Assembly: GCA_033032865.1 (NCBI GenBank)
Contig: JAWHQI010000305.1
Span: 2,418,001 to 2,482,000 of the forward strand
Direction: 5' to 3'
Length of the DNA stretch: 64,000 nt
From: Dactylorhiza incarnata
Taxonomy: Eukaryota > Streptophyta > Magnoliopsida > Asparagales > Orchidaceae
Under the pieces are notes generated by a model that made no database searches, had not been told where the DNA came from, and worked only from the letters and a program-made list of their open reading frames with translations. This document shows positions 11,601 through 24,480 of the stretch, in pieces; position 1 is the first letter of the stretch; each line of letters begins with the position of its first letter. A program made the translations under genes and the position numbers.

Positions 11601-13495
11601 TTTTTGCTGGCTCGCTTTTGATTGTAATAATCCGAAATTTCTTGAGCTAGTCAAGAATGATATGGACATTATCTTTCCCTCCTTGTAGGCAATATTTTCG
11701 TTTTCTTTTTCAATGCAAATGTAGTATTTCAGGGCTGCTCCTCTCCCAAGAATTTTGCAAAAAAGTTTAGTGGATTTGAATTTCTCTCGTCAAGGCAATG
11801 AATTTTGACTACTTATAAGTCAAAATAGTGGTCAGATGAGGGACAAACAGCTCTGGTAAGATGTAGATGTTCAAAAAAAAATATTTAGTTGGAGGAAGAT
11901 GATGTCTCCCCCAATTGAAATTCCTGGATCCGCACATGTCTATGACTATCTATGAACTCGGTCATGACAATAACGTAACTATCTTAAGCAATAACTTGTG
12001 TACTTCTCCTCTCGGAACATTTTCTTTCCCTCTTCTGACAGTCTGTTATATACCTCTTCTTCCTAGCTTGTCCTAAAATAATAAGGGTAAAAATTTGTCA
12101 ATCATATAGACTCAGTGAATTCTTACCTCTTTAATTGCTTACATACAATTCAAGGAGATTAATATCAAAGGTACAATATAAATAAATGAAGTGCATATAA
12201 CATTAATTAGGAACTACTGACTTAAATAAATGCAAAGTAATAAAAGTTGAGATACACTAAAAGAGAATGTTGGAATACGAAAAGAAATAACACATAATTC
12301 TTTCATTTTAAATTTATTTCTTATTTTCACTATTTAATTCTTTCAGCCGCAGTTACATTTTCATTAAGTTCTAACTTTGATTAGTATGCTAACTTTGCTT
12401 CTTATCATTTTCGTTTCTTTTCCTATTCTTTTTATTTTTTCTGTTCGAAGATAAGACTAATGGTAGATTATTTTTTCTTCTTCTTTGCCGACCCGACTCA
12501 TACGAAATATTTTGCTAGGGCTACTAAATATTGCAACCTATGGGCATCTGTTGCATGTACATAATCATCTTGGAGTCCTCAAGAAACTCATATCTTATAA
12601 CTGTTGGTAGGTAATTCACCCTTATCGGATTTACCCTTAACTTCATCGCATTGCATGCGTGCCTAACTTTTATTTTTTATAAAACATATTCTTGTATTCT
12701 TAGATGGTGGAAGGTTTAATTATCTTTCTTCAGACTATTTTTCTACAGCAATGCCGTCAACAGTTAAATTCTTAACTAGGTAACAAAAATGGATTCTTCA
12801 TATCAATCATAGATTTTTTATTTTTTAATTTTAACATATTTAAATCGAAAGAAGAACTAAATTGAATAATCATTTCGTACAAATCATAGCTTTTTCCTAC
12901 TTGTTACGTTTTCTTAATTGAACGAAATAATTTTTTTGCATAAAAGTCAAAAGCTTAGAAAACTGAAGAAAAAAAAAAGAAAACAAAGTTTCAAACATGT
13001 TGAGTGTAATATTGAAAAAATTCATAAACATGTGTAGTTTTCATGTACGAAAGAAAATTTTTCTTTTTCTCAAATATGTATTCTCTATAACTAAAAAATA
13101 AACATTTAAAATAAAAGGCAAAAAAAAAAAAAACGTGCATTCAATTTTTCTTTTCCTTTGCCACTCCTTCGGTTGACTTTTATCTCATCACCAGAGGCCA
13201 TCTCAAGCGTAGAAGATTTTTGAGAAAGACTCTGTAAGGCACAAGTTATATTATTTTCTGAGTGACATAAAAATCTTACGCAAGTTGCGACACGAGAAAA
13301 AAACAAAACATCCTATCCAAGAGAAAAAAAATGAAAAAATAAAAGTTTTAACTCAAAATGATGGAGTTATCATACCATTTAAATTTGAAGGAGCTTAAGA
13401 GGAGACGAAGCTTATAATGTAGAACGGAAATGAGGAAAAATAGATACATGATTCTTCGTTTTAAAGCACTAAATCATCCTTCAAATAACACCTTT
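11601..13495. other. AT-rich intergenic DNA
   Basis: Long A/T runs, with only short ORFs of biased composition. No protein similarity, terminal repeat or RNA gene could be recognised. Confidence 0.4.
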
Positions 13496-13840
13496 TTAAC
13501 ATTTTTTTAAAGCCTTTTGATTTACAAAAATCTCACTTTCAGCACACCTAATTTCATTCACCATCAAGAATTTTCAAAGCCACACATTCACCCTTTAACA
13601 CACCCACACAAGCTTGAATTTCAGCATACACAACTTCAAAAACTACACAATCAAAGCACACAAGTGCAACCTTTCTTACACCAGGCCAAACCAACACTTA
13701 ACGCATGTGAACATAGCACACACTCACACATCACATAATCACGTACCCTTAAACCCCATTAATTGTAGTCACCCCATCAACAGCAGCCAACACCCATTAT
13801 TACAGCCAAACATAAGAACCCCAAGGAAATAATTACATAC
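13496..13840. repeat. CA-rich low-complexity stretch
   Basis: Irregular CACA, CCA and AACA-rich sequence. The open frames here come from composition and show no family resemblance. Confidence 0.4.
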
Positions 13841-13965
13841 AAATCTCTTTTTTATTCACTTAACACTCATAGCTCCAAAAAATATCAACTTTATGGACCC
13901 AAAAGAAACAAGGAAGCAACTTTCTGGACCTAAAAAAACAAGGAGACGGAACTTAGCCCGAATAT

Positions 13966-14310
13966 TCAGGCAGAGGATGTCCTCTTGCACAATGTCAGTT
14001 CTTCCTCTAATTTGGTGATCCGCTCCTCATAGTCATCCTCAAGCTGATCGCACCTTTGAGTAAGCTCTGCATTTGCACCAAGGCAGGCTTGGACTTGGGC
14101 CTTCAACAAGTCCAGTTCTCCGCAAGCCGATAGCACATGTTTGATGGCCTCTAGTTCTCCGCGAACATATAGGTGGTCCTGTTCCACCGTCGTCAGGCGC
14201 TTGTCCCAATCCACCAACACGAGATCCAAATGTGTTTCCTCACGAGATTTGTTTTGGCTTCGCTTCTTCTTTTCAGCTTGTTGTGCAGCCTCTCTGCCGC
14301 GCTCCTCCAC
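13966..14310 (-). CDS. Hypothetical coiled-coil protein fragment
   Basis: A 114-residue minus-strand ORF rich in Glu, Lys, Leu and Gln. A basic N-terminus (KKKRSQNKSREE) is followed by heptad-like leucine spacing and a C-terminal segment such as QLEDDYEERITKLEEEL. This is what a coiled coil looks like. A tract ending CTTGCAG lies upstream near 14410, so it could be an exon rather than a free ORF. Similar coiled-coil N-termini occur in gag proteins of plant retrotransposons, but no zinc knuckle or pol domain is attached. No function can be assigned. Confidence 0.35.
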   Translation of the reverse strand: MEERGREAAQQAEKKKRSQNKSREETHLDLVLVDWDKRLTTVEQDHLYVRGELEAIKHVLSACGELDLLKAQVQACLGANAELTQRCDQLEDDYEERITKLEEELTLCKRTSSA

Positions 14311-15159
14311 GCTCCTCCACGCTTGAGTTGCAGCCTTACAAGCTCCCGTGCAGCCTTAGCTCCTCCTTGCCACTTCGCGTAGCCAAGCTAAGTCAACATC
14401 TCCTGCAAGAACTAGGTGGTGATGTGGAGAGGAATGCGAAAACAACTTAAGAGAAAGCTCAAGAGTGAGCGTAGTGTTATCCGTCGACCATGCATGTAGG
14501 AATGTGGGTGAGCGTATCTATGTTCACATTAATTAATTGAGGTGTATGCCACTTATAATTCTTATGTGTTGTGCTTGAGCGTTAGAGATGCACATAAACC
14601 TCTACTTTAGATCAAGTCATAGAGATAAACCTAAATCTCCTACAATAGATCTAGGAGGAGTTGAACCGAATCCTCCTAATTAAATGGGAGACGAACGCAT
14701 ACCTCTTGTCTAGATACTCCTTGAGGGAGATAAACCTAGACCTCCCCATCGAAGAAATGTTGTGCATGTCATGAGAGAAGGAAGTTGTGTGTCCATGAGT
14801 ACCCACGACCCCTTTGATAATTATGTGATTATTTTGCTAGCTTGATACAATGTGGTGGCATGCGATTGTAGTGAACATTCTGGTGAACCGAACTATCATG
14901 AAATTGTATACTTATGTTCACTTCTATATATTGTTTAGCATAGAATATTGATTTTGTACGAGTCATCTTGTTGATGAGGCCTGTTAGGAAAGGTGCTTAT
15001 CAAGGAGGTCTGGGGATCGAGCCCCAACCTCAACAACCCGCCGCGCTGAGAATAGGTGCGGAGATGGGTTGAGGTGTCTGGGCTGCAGTCCTTTCGCGGC
15101 GCGTGCCAGTTCGTGGTCCGCTGGCTGGTGTGACGCCACCGGGCAGAGGCGAGTCCGGG
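14311..15159. other. Unassigned stretch with internal short repeats
   Basis: Around 14620-14750 a phrase of the type GAGATAAACCTAAATCTCC recurs in varied form. The GC-rich part 14990-15160 carries a 'GGGGATCGAGCCCCAAC' phrase. No gene was recognised. Confidence 0.35.
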
Positions 15160-15726
15160 CGTGCTGCATCAAAAAAGTGCACTTTTTTTGATGCAAATTT
15201 TAATATAAGTTTTACAAATTTTTATAATCATTATTATGAATTATTTGGCTCGCGACCGAGAGAAGATATTACACACACTCAAACCACCGATAGTTTTAAA
15301 AATGTCATTTTTGAAATCGCGTCTAGAAAAAAATCGCGAACATCTAGTACATTAAATGAGTTAGGATTATATACTAAAATACGTTTTATGGATTTTATGA
15401 GTGATTTTGAAGTTGAAAATTTTAATATATTAGAATGGTGGAAAAATAAAGCGAATACGTATGCCGTATCATATTTTGGCCTTAATGACCCGAGATATTC
15501 TAACTATCCAAGCTAGTACAGTAGCTTCAGAATCTGCTTTTTCTTTAAGTGGCAGGATTTTGAACAACGTCGGAGTCGACTTAACGAAGAGTCGCTAGAG
15601 ATTTGCATTTGCTACAAAGACTACTTAGATGCGCAGAACAGAGAACAACACACTGCCTATATCGAAGATAGCTCATCGGAGGTTCAAGAAGACTTAAGTA
15701 CATTGGATTTAGACGACGAAGTCTGA
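15160..15726 (+). pseudogene. hAT transposase C-terminal fragment
   Basis: Three consecutive reading frames together give a typical plant hAT tail. First ENFNILEWWKNKANTY, then after a frameshift RDILTIQASTVASESAFSLSGR (the dimerisation motif), then after another frameshift CYKDYLDAQNREQHTA, ending at the TGA near 15726. A full-length transposase would be about 600-700 residues; only the last third is present. A near-perfect palindrome at 15166-15194 marks the left junction. The copy cannot make a working transposase. Confidence 0.75.
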
Positions 15727-16044
15727 TTATTGCTATTTTTCAATGTAATATTTGAACATTTAAGATTTTTGTAAGTTGTACTATTTTAATTTAATGTTTA
15801 GTTTTGGACTTATTACTGCAAGTAAAAGTTTTATGTTTTTAAAATCTTGTACGTCAATCTTGATAATATTAATAACAAAATTTTTTTCTTTATATTTGGT
15901 CAAAATATATTGTAGATGTGTTTTGATTAAATATAGTAAAACTTATTATTATAATAATAAAATATGTTATATTTTAAAATAAAATATTAAATTTTAATAA
16001 AAAACTTAAAAGAAATGACTGACATGTTAGCACATGATTTTAAG

Positions 16045-16215
16045 TTTTAATCAGGCCCAGGCTTAGCCCGGGCCTGGTCTGGGTCTGGCCGATAGGCCCT
16101 TCCAGACCCTCTTTTGCAAGGAGGGTCTGGGACCGGCCTGAGCCTGGCAAAAGTCAGGCCAAGCCTAGACTAGTAATACAGGCCCGGGCCAGGCCTGGGC
16201 CTGCCAGGCCTTATG
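16045..16215 (+). repeat. Subterminal repeats of the decayed hAT element
   Basis: Dense direct and inverted copies of GGCCTGGGC/GCCCAGGCC-type words lie about 320 bp after the transposase stop. hAT elements often carry such clustered short repeats near their ends, where transposase binds. The exact terminus was not fixed. Confidence 0.4.
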
Positions 16216-16461
16216 CGCACTACATATACAATGCATCACCTTATTTACAACATGGCGGGGAGTTATTTGGAGGCGGCCGGCGCCGGTCCCTGGACAAAAT
16301 AACTTCACCGCCGTCGGAGAGCTAGATGTTTGGACGCGGCAAAGCAGGCCAAAATACGGCCGCCATATACGATAGAGAATATCGCCAATGTCCAGCAGGT
16401 TGAAGTTGGTGATTGGCCTCGATTGGCCGCTGAAACCCTAATCCTCCGATCGCCGGCAGGT
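16216..16461 (+). promoter_or_regulatory. Putative 5' UTR and promoter of XYLT
   Basis: A GC-rich leader runs in front of the preferred start. It is open in frame from 16330, which could give a 44-residue N-terminal extension, but that extension has no anchor-like or family-like sequence. No clear TATA box sits at a fixed distance. Confidence 0.3.
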
Positions 16462-19400
16462 ATGACCCGGCGGAAGAGATCCCTCCTCATCAGGAGCATG
16501 ATCTTCCTCTTCTTCCTCAACTTCATATCATTTTCCCTCTATTTCTTCCTCCACTCTCCCGCTACTCCCTCTCCCGAGAACTTGACCCCATCAGTAACCA
16601 CGACCCCCCTCAAGCAGTGGCCCTTCCTCCCCTCCTTCCTACCATGGAATCCTAGTAACAAGCCTCCTCCTCGCTCTTGCGAAGCCTACTTCGGCAACGG
16701 ATTCTCTCACCGGATAGACGTCCACGGCGGAGGCCCCGGAGGCGCTGGCGGCTGGTTCCGGTGCTTCTATAGCGCGACGCTCAGGAGTTCAATATGCGAA
16801 GGTGGGCGCATTCGGATGGATCCGAGCAAAATTAAGATGTCCGTTGGAGGGGAGGGTTTGGATTCAGTGATGGGACGGCGGGAGGAGGAGGAGCTGCCGG
16901 AGTTTGATAGCGGGTCGTTCGAAATTGAGGGAGCTGCAAATGATGGGGGGAGCGCCATGGATGGGAGAGTGGTGGATGAAGAGTTTCTGAATCGCTATGT
17001 GCCTCGTGGGGCTGTACATTATCATACAATGCGAGGATTGATGGAGTCGATGAGGATTGTTGGACCTGAGGAACTCCAATGCTCACAGGTGACTGGCTCT
17101 TTTTCTTCTTCGTAGTAAAATTCTTTCAAATTGTTTCTGTATTCCAGTAGTTCTCAGTTCTCACGTAGGTTATTAGGTCCCTTTAGTGGCTTAAGATGGT
17201 AAACCATGTCCATTGGTAGTAAGTAGATATTGATAAAATATGTTTAAAATTATGCAATGTTTGCCTTAGCCTTTTCTTGGTTTCAACTTTTTTTTTCATT
17301 TTTTTTTGTGGTTGAAAAAGCAATCAGCTGGAGATTATTATTATTATTTTGGTTTCCTACAATTATCTCATTACATTGAAAATGAGAATAAGAACTTTTG
17401 GTGTCCCAGGAAGCAAGGAAAAGATGCTTAAGTATGTGTTGTGCCCTGGCGAGGGATCGAGTCACCGGCCGTGAGAGATGGAAGCTATGGGAGGGCAATT
17501 TCTTCCCGTGGTTTCCTTGATGTCCCCACTATTGACGAGAGGAGGTCGTCAACAATGGAAGATCGAGCACACCCGTGGAGGGATCTCGACCTTCTCGTTT
17601 CCGCCGTTAGAGAGACAAAAGAGAGATTAGGGGAGGAAGAAGAGATTAGGTTGAGTTTGTCTCTATTCCTTCATTTTCAACTATTTATAGTGTGGAGCTG
17701 CCACTTACAAAAAGAAAACCCCTCCTAAACTAGATTCAGTTGCTGAAATTTAAAAATAACAAAAACACGAAAGTAAAATCTGCAACATGAAGAATAATGT
17801 GAAATTTCCAAAAAAACAAAAAAATGCCCGGGAGATTTAGAAATGAGAATGCTTATTCCACTGTCTCTTCTTACCGACACAGCGCCTCGTGCTCGTTATT
17901 AGATCGTATGTACGCGCCTGCGACATCATGTTAATAAGTAAATTAATGATTAATAAAATTAATAAATATATGCTTAATGAGTACCTAATTAACCTTATTA
18001 TTCAAGTAATTAGTATATTAAATTCTACTGTAGATTTGCCTGGGGAATATTATGTCATGGAGGCTTAAAGGTGAAATTCATTAAGGATAAGTATATCCAA
18101 TAATATAACATTTATAGAAAGATTTTTGGGCCCCTTGTAATTTTAGAAAAGGGAAATTAATATCTTTTATTAAATTTTTTTTATCAAAGTAATACCACAG
18201 TGTCAGTCAAATTGTATATAATAAATTGGTCTTATTCGGTTAAACGATAATAAAGCAAGGGTTTTGATTTAAAATTAGAAGAATTGACATGTCTTTTTCA
18301 TGAATTTCAAGGATGTCAATGGTACTTTACTCTAAACTATAAAAAAATAAGTCAATTATTTTGTATGGATGAGTGTTGACTTGTAACAAAATCATTGAAG
18401 CTAACTTGATTGCGGAAATAGTTTGGATAAGGTTGATGATGATGAAGATGAATCCTTAATAATGCTTAATTTTCGATAGAGAGATAATTATACTTATGTT
18501 ATATAATCATTCGTTAATATATAATTCTCCTAATTAATCTAGGATGATTATATCTAAATATTTTAAATCAAAGATTTTAAAATCTAAATATTTTTTCCTC
18601 CTCATTTATACTAAGGGCAGCCCGGCGATGAAACTGATGGAAAACCCTAACCCGCTGCCCCTTCTCGTAACCCGCCTCCGTGATCCATCGCCCCCCTTCT
18701 CGCGATTCGCCTCCGTGATCCATCGCCCCCCTTCTCACGATTCGCCTTCGTGATCCATCACCGCCCCTTGCCGCGATCTGCATGTGCTGCTCGTGACTCC
18801 ATCAGATCGTCCTCGACCACAACTCTGTTGACGTCAATTTATTGATTCTGCGATCGATTCTAAATTCCAGTAACTAACTCGATGTCGAAGATGCACATTT
18901 CGATTCTGCTTGCCTCCTGCGCCTGTTCCAGTGTCTGCCAATTACAACAGTTGTTCTTTGTCGTTGATGGCATTTGATAACGTCAAGTCGCCTCATGTGC
19001 CTTTCTAGCGCTCGATTTAGTGGTTGCAGCCTCTCATCGACTGATTCCAGTGGTGTTACTCGCTTGGACTGATTCCGACCGAGGCTTCTGTTCTGTTTTT
19101 TCCATCTTGTTTGTGAGTTGCTCTGCTTTCCCTGCTTTTGAATGTATGCCCAATCCAGTTGTTTCCGATACAAGTCAACTGTATCTTCTCATGGTGGATA
19201 TGAGAATCACCAAACTACCATCATCTCCATTATGTTTGATTCATGTTGGGTTGTAAATAAAAATTTGGTTTGACATTAAAAGTCTCGGTTTGACATTAAC
19301 ATTATCGGTCTGACATTAACCTTGAGTTGTCATTAGCTAAAGTAGTTTGCCCATAATACTATCAGGATCATTTAATTGTTCTAATCTTTAATAATTACTA

Positions 19401-22400
19401 ATACTCAACCTAATGAATCTTATACTTGACTAATTAGTATAAGTTTTATCCTTAGTAATAAATTGGTCACTATTTAGATTAGTTTGATCGTTACGTTCTT
19501 GTTACTCCATAATAAATGGCTTAAGTGTGAGCGCTTTCTCCAATCAGCTTACAACAATTTATTAACTACATTAGGCCACAGTTTTACCGTCAAAATAATA
19601 GTCAATTTATTATTGTAAGGTAAAATTATAGTCAATTAGTTATAGTAAGTTAACTGCAATAGATTGTGATTTGCTACAATAAATTATTTTTAATTGTATT
19701 TTGGATTAGTTTAGAAATCAATTAAAATAAATATTTGTACTATTGTTTTGTTTTTAATTTGAACTGAATAGATCTTGGAACTAAATTCAATTGAATGTCC
19801 AAATATAGAGTTGCTTTTGGATGCTGGATGATTCAAAACCAAATTGATTTGGTTTAGCTTTAGAAAGAGTTTGATCGGTTCAATTAGACTTAGGGTGCGT
19901 TTGGTTGAGCTGTTGCTGATGAAAAGCTGCTGATCAGAAATGGAGTTTTGAAAAAGAGTTGTTTCTGAGAAATGAAGTTTTGTCAAAAAAACTGTTTGGG
20001 TTAAATGAAGTTTTCAATGCTTATTGAAATAGAGTTTTAAAAAATTTGTTTGGGAACAAAACGGAGTTTTTGAAAAAAAAATTTCGACACACATAAAATG
20101 CATAACCTTGACAATAGTTACTACAATAGATAAAAATACCAACATTTCTTCCCACTATCTAAGATCTAGAAGCGTACAACTGTTGCGCTATACTTTCATG
20201 CAGCGTGATCATCTCTTCTACCCCGTCTGCAGTATTAGGACAAACTACTTGATGCCCTTGTGTGCTCACCCCCTCATCACCACATCCCTGCTCGCAGTCA
20301 TTGAAATCAATATCCATTCGTGAAGGGTGCACACATATACACAAACACATATAGATACACACACACAAACAACATATAACACAAATACAACACACACACA
20401 CATATACACAAACACACATATAACACAAACACAAACATACACACACATACGCACACACACATATAACACACATATATAACACACACACATATAACACACA
20501 CATATAACACACACACATATAACACACACACATACACACACATACAAATACACACACACATACAAATACACACGCACACACATTCATATAAGAAAACACA
20601 CAAACACACACACAAGCACACAAACAAACATATAAGAAAACACACACACACACAAACATATAAGAAAACACACACACACACATACACACAAACAAAAACA
20701 TACATAACCACACACACACACATTCATCCCATCATCACACAAACAAACACGCATATAACACCATCATCATCACACCACACACACACATATAACAATCCCC
20801 CCAAAAAATGACAAATAAAAGCTCTAAAAAATTTAAAAATCCATAAAAATTGAAAAAGGGGGGAGATATACCTAAAATTGGGAGCAGGGAACTGGAGAGG
20901 CGGCGACGGCTTCGACTGAAACTGGAGAGGCGGCGGCCTCCAGAAAGTCCGGCGAGGAGAACTGGCGGCGACAAGAGAGAAGCAATCCGGTGGCGTGAGT
21001 AGCTCTTATGGACGACGAGGGGCGGTGTGACTGGCGTATGTTGGCGACGACAGGCGGCGTGACACCGGCGGCGAGGAAAAATGGCGAAATCGGCGTCGAC
21101 GACACGCGAGAAGGCGATGCGGGGGAGAGGAAAACCTAACGCGGGGGAAGAACGGCGCGGCTGGACTGGGGAGAAGACTCCCGTCTGCGCTATACAAAAA
21201 AACGGAGGTTATTAATAACCTCCGTTTCGGTCCATCAGCAGTGCCAAACGCTGCTTACTACGATTTCACCGTTCCATTCCTGCCGCACCGGAGGTTATAA
21301 GCTGAACCAAACACACCCTTATTTTACGAAAACCAATATTATAATGAAGACCAACTCAATGGAGAAAAATATAATGTCATTCTTCTAGAAACTATTAATT
21401 AACTTTTATCAAGATAATCATGCACACTATTTAAACTTCATTCACTCGATGAAAACATTGATTATAGTGTCTAAGCTAAGCTCTAAAGAAAATGGAAAAA
21501 ATGGAAAAATGTGTAGAAATAGGTAATTATTCCTTATAAATAAAACATCATATTCTTGTAAAAGGAGATAATTTCACTTGCAATTCTTGAAGTCTCTTAT
21601 GTGATCAAGTGATATAGATTTTGAATATATAAGCAAAAATACATATCAAGGTTTGTTTGAGTGTTTTTCTCCGTTGTGATTTCGAAACAAATGCAATTTC
21701 TATTTTTACCCGTTTGGAATCATGAACCCCGAAAACGTCATTTTATGCCTAATTTCATGTGCAAAAGGTTGCAACATTCAGGAATGTTGTTCTATCCCCA
21801 TTTTCAACCGCTCCATCTCGAACCGCCACCGCCTTCTCAAGTAGGCCCCGAGTGATCAAATTTTAGCTGCCACGACAATGTAACAGCCGAAACAGAGGAG
21901 TCAGAGGATGACTACTACACTAAGGAATACACATTAGGCTTCTACAATTATTTGGTTGGATGTCATTATCCAATTAAGGCATGCGGAATGCCATAAATGA
22001 AAGTGCACTATAAAATTTTTGGGGAATTAAGACTTATTTGTAAAAACTCCCAGGAGAATCATATTTTGAATTTTCTAGTGATTCTTAAGCAATGTTTTCA
22101 TTGAATGAATAGTGAATCTATATCCCCAAAACATAGAACTTTTGGTATAGGGATTGATCATCAAATGAAACAAAGCAAAAATATATTCCTAGAGCTTCAT
22201 CTATGCTTCCACTTATATCAAGTTGTTACATTCATGAAAAGTCAAATTGTTACATTCATGTAACAGTATAAGCTCCAATTGCATTTAAAGACTTTTTTGA
22301 CTGGTCTCTCAAGTAACTTCATTTCCACAATTTTATCTTTCTCATTATGGTGTTTTAAATACTGATTTGATTGGATTTAATTGCAGTTGATTGAGGAACC

Positions 22401-22536
22401 AACAATTCTGGTGACACGTTTTGAGTATGCAAACCTTTTCCACACAGTTACTGATTGGTATAGCGCATATGTCTCTTCCAAAGTTACAGGCTTGCCTAAC
22501 AGGCCTCACTTGATATTTCTTGATGGACATTGCAAG
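16462..22536 (+). CDS. XYLT: Beta-1,2-xylosyltransferase (GT61), exons 1 and 2 only
   Basis: Exon 1 is 16462-17088 and exon 2 is 22387-22536. They are joined by a GT..AG intron of 5298 bp in phase 0, giving 259 residues. XYLT adds beta-1,2-xylose to the core mannose of N-glycans in the Golgi. A basic start (MTRRKRS) and a Phe/Leu-rich helix at about residues 11-30 form the type II signal anchor. The family blocks SCEAYFGNGF, WFRCFYSATLRSSICEG and VMGRREEEELPEF, plus TRFEYANLFHTVTDWYSAY in exon 2, are plain. Both exons are intact, and a donor (GTATGA) follows 22536. The long last exon, which should hold most of the catalytic domain (over 250 residues), was not found to the right. An in-frame upstream ATG at 16330 exists, but the one at 16462 directly precedes the anchor and is preferred. 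Confidence 0.9.
19893..21318. mobile_element. Non-autonomous PIF/Harbinger-type element (1.4 kb)
   Basis: Terminal inverted repeats GGGTGCGTTTGGTTGAGCTG and its near-complement at 21299-21318 (three mismatches in 20) are flanked by TTA on both sides (19890-19892 and 21319-21321). A 3-bp TTA duplication is the hallmark of PIF/Harbinger and Tourist-type elements. No transposase is encoded. The interior holds a CA/TATG microsatellite at about 20330-20790 and a GC-rich region at 20880-21180. A perfect 28-bp palindrome lies at 21200-21227. Confidence 0.75.
20330..20790. repeat. CA-rich microsatellite
   Basis: About 460 bp of (CA)n interspersed with TATA, AACA and ATAC variants. The long Cys/Val-rich ORFs on the minus strand are a by-product of (TG)n and are not genes. 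Confidence 0.9.
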
Positions 22537-22634
22537 GTATGATTCTTTATGAAAAACGTTTTCTTTCTGATAGTCTCACTATCAACGGCAACTTTTTTCC
22601 CTGAAACGAAGTTACTTTGTGTTTGATTTAATTT

Positions 22635-23266
22635 TGAGTCTTCGTAGGTTTGAGTCTTATGGAAGTTTTTAGACTTATAGAGGAACTTGAAGTTTCTAGA
22701 CTTATAGAGGAACTTCCATAGGTTGGAGTTTCTAATTCTAGTATTGTGTAGAATAATTTAGAGTATTATGAAATGCAGAACCTTCTGTAGAACTCTAGGT
22801 GTGTGTAGAGCTTTCTAGAAGGGTGCAGAGTCATGAATGATCGGGATTGTTTTAGAGTAGTCTAGAGTAATTTAAGAAGAATCATGAATGGTGTAGAATG
22901 TTGTTGAGACTTGTATATATAAGAAGAGAGTATAAGTGTGTAGAAGAGTCTGGTGTATTAGGTATTCTAGAGCCTTCTTAGGTTTAGAGGAAAAACACTT
23001 GGACTTTATAAAATTGGAAGACCTCTTCATGTGTGATCCCCCTAAGTTGGAGTCCAAGTTTCTCTTGTAAATCCTTGAAGTATTGTACTTGAAGTGTTGT
23101 GAAGTTCTTGAGTGGTTTCCCTCTAAACCACATCTTACTTGTGTGTGTGCATTTCCGCTATAAGAGTGAAGGTGAGGCTGAATTAGCTATTGCGAGGGGC
23201 AAAAAATGGAGTTAAAGGCCACACAAATCGAGGTTTGAGTGCGTGTTCGGCACTACGCCTATGACA
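22635..23266 (+). repeat. 5' LTR of a Ty3/Gypsy element
   Basis: Similar over its length to 29534-30125 (shared GAGTCTTATGGAAG, GTGCAGAGTC, TAGAATGTTGTTGAG). It is followed two bases later by TAATATCAGAGTGAGG, a decayed initiator tRNA-Met primer-binding site. No clear TSD was found. The left boundary is set by where the two copies begin to match. Confidence 0.6.
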
Positions 23267-24480
23267 GTTAATATCAGAGTGAGGTTCGATCATGACGACA
23301 TTCGATACGTTTTGAGCCAAAGTTCGTGGAGACGTGATGGCATGTAGAGGGGTCCATGTTGACCAATAGGCCGTGTGGGAGAAGAGTTCCAACAAGAGTT
23401 CAAGGGGACATGAGATAGCATTGCGGGGTCACATGAATGACGAGGGGTATATCATGGCGGCTGTCCGCGAGGACACATCCCGGCACAAGAAGGAGCCAAA
23501 ATCAAGGGGGAGGAGGTCCAAAGAGAGATGCAAGATATCATGAATGATAATGCTAGTAAACTCATGGAGAGGATGAAATCTCTACCTGCCACGTTGGAAA
23601 CCTGGTGCAGAAGAAAGGGGTGCTCAAGGTACAACCAAACATGTACGGTCCAACAATAGATTAAGCATACTAGTTTGTTGGGGAATTGAATTTCTCAACC
23701 TAAAGTTGTTCAAGAGTCTTGGAACAACAAAAGAGGTGGATGACTTTGTGGAGAACATGGGGCGGTGCTTTCAAGCAAATATGATTGTCAACGGGACAAC
23801 ATGGGTAAGGACCATTCAATTTTACCTAGTAAGAGAGGCTTCTCGATGATCTTTGATGGTCGAAAGAGAGAATTTTGAGACTTCAGTGGATTTTAAGAGA
23901 GAGCTTAGGCAACAATTTGAACCTGAGTTCTCGGATGAAAAGAAGGATGATGCACCTAAACATGTGTGCTACTTGTGCAAGGGAGACTGCAATATAGAGA
24001 ATTGTCCATTAACACAACTGTTGCGTGTGATTGTGTAAGACAATGTTGACGATAATGATGTTGATGTAGTTGTTGTTAGCCTGTTAATGTGGAGTTCATG
24101 AGCCAAACTAATGTGTGAAGACCAAATGTTGTGGCTTGGTGATAAGTTGTGCCATTCAGAGTTGGTGGAGGAGGTACAATCAATTGATGGCGTTGATGAC
24201 TACATTGAGGACATACATGTTGGGGAAGCTTTATTGATCCCGTTTGTGGTGATGGTTCACTTGAGCAAGTTGATGACACAGTTTTGTGCAAAGCTATGGA
24301 TGGTTTATCTACAGTTGTGCAGGATGAGGTAGTTGTGCGCAAGGTTTCAGAAGCTTTTTATGTGGCTTCATAGATTTTGATGGTTCGTGAGCATCAAACT
24401 CTTGGTAGCTCATCATTGTGGCAGACATGTCTCAAACCAAGAATGAGAGGATGTCATTAGTCGCATTGATGCAGGACGGC
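23267..24480 (+). pseudogene. Decayed Ty3/Gypsy gag region
   Basis: Fragments read KLFKSLGTTKEVDDFVENMGRCFQAN, then DFKRELRQQFEPEF, then a knuckle-like CYLCKGDCNIENC. This order matches the gag of plant Gypsy elements whose capsid has a 'FL..ME.YF' block and a single zinc knuckle. The central part is deleted and stops are frequent. It lies just inside the LTR at 22635-23266; the 3' LTR is at 29534. Confidence 0.6.

Larger units (their letters stand above)
17089..22386 (+). other. XYLT intron 1
   Basis: A 5.3 kb intron with donor GTGACT and acceptor TTGCAG. It contains a GC-richer block at 17430-17720 resembling transposon or LTR sequence, a short GC-rich block at 18600-18800, and the PIF/Harbinger-type element at 19893-21318. 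The rest is AT-rich with no recognised content. Confidence 0.75.

Noticed and set aside
14990..15040. tRNA-like phrase GGGGATCGAGCCCCAAC
   Set aside because: No anticodon arm, acceptor stem or A box can be folded around it.
16330..16461. Upstream in-frame ATG giving XYLT a 44-residue extension
   Set aside because: The extension places the signal anchor far from the N-terminus and has no family resemblance. The ATG at 16462 fits XYLT proteins, which begin just before the anchor.
20159..20723. Cys/Val-rich ORFs of up to 186 codons in XYLT intron 1
   Set aside because: Pure translation of a (TG)n microsatellite inside a transposon.
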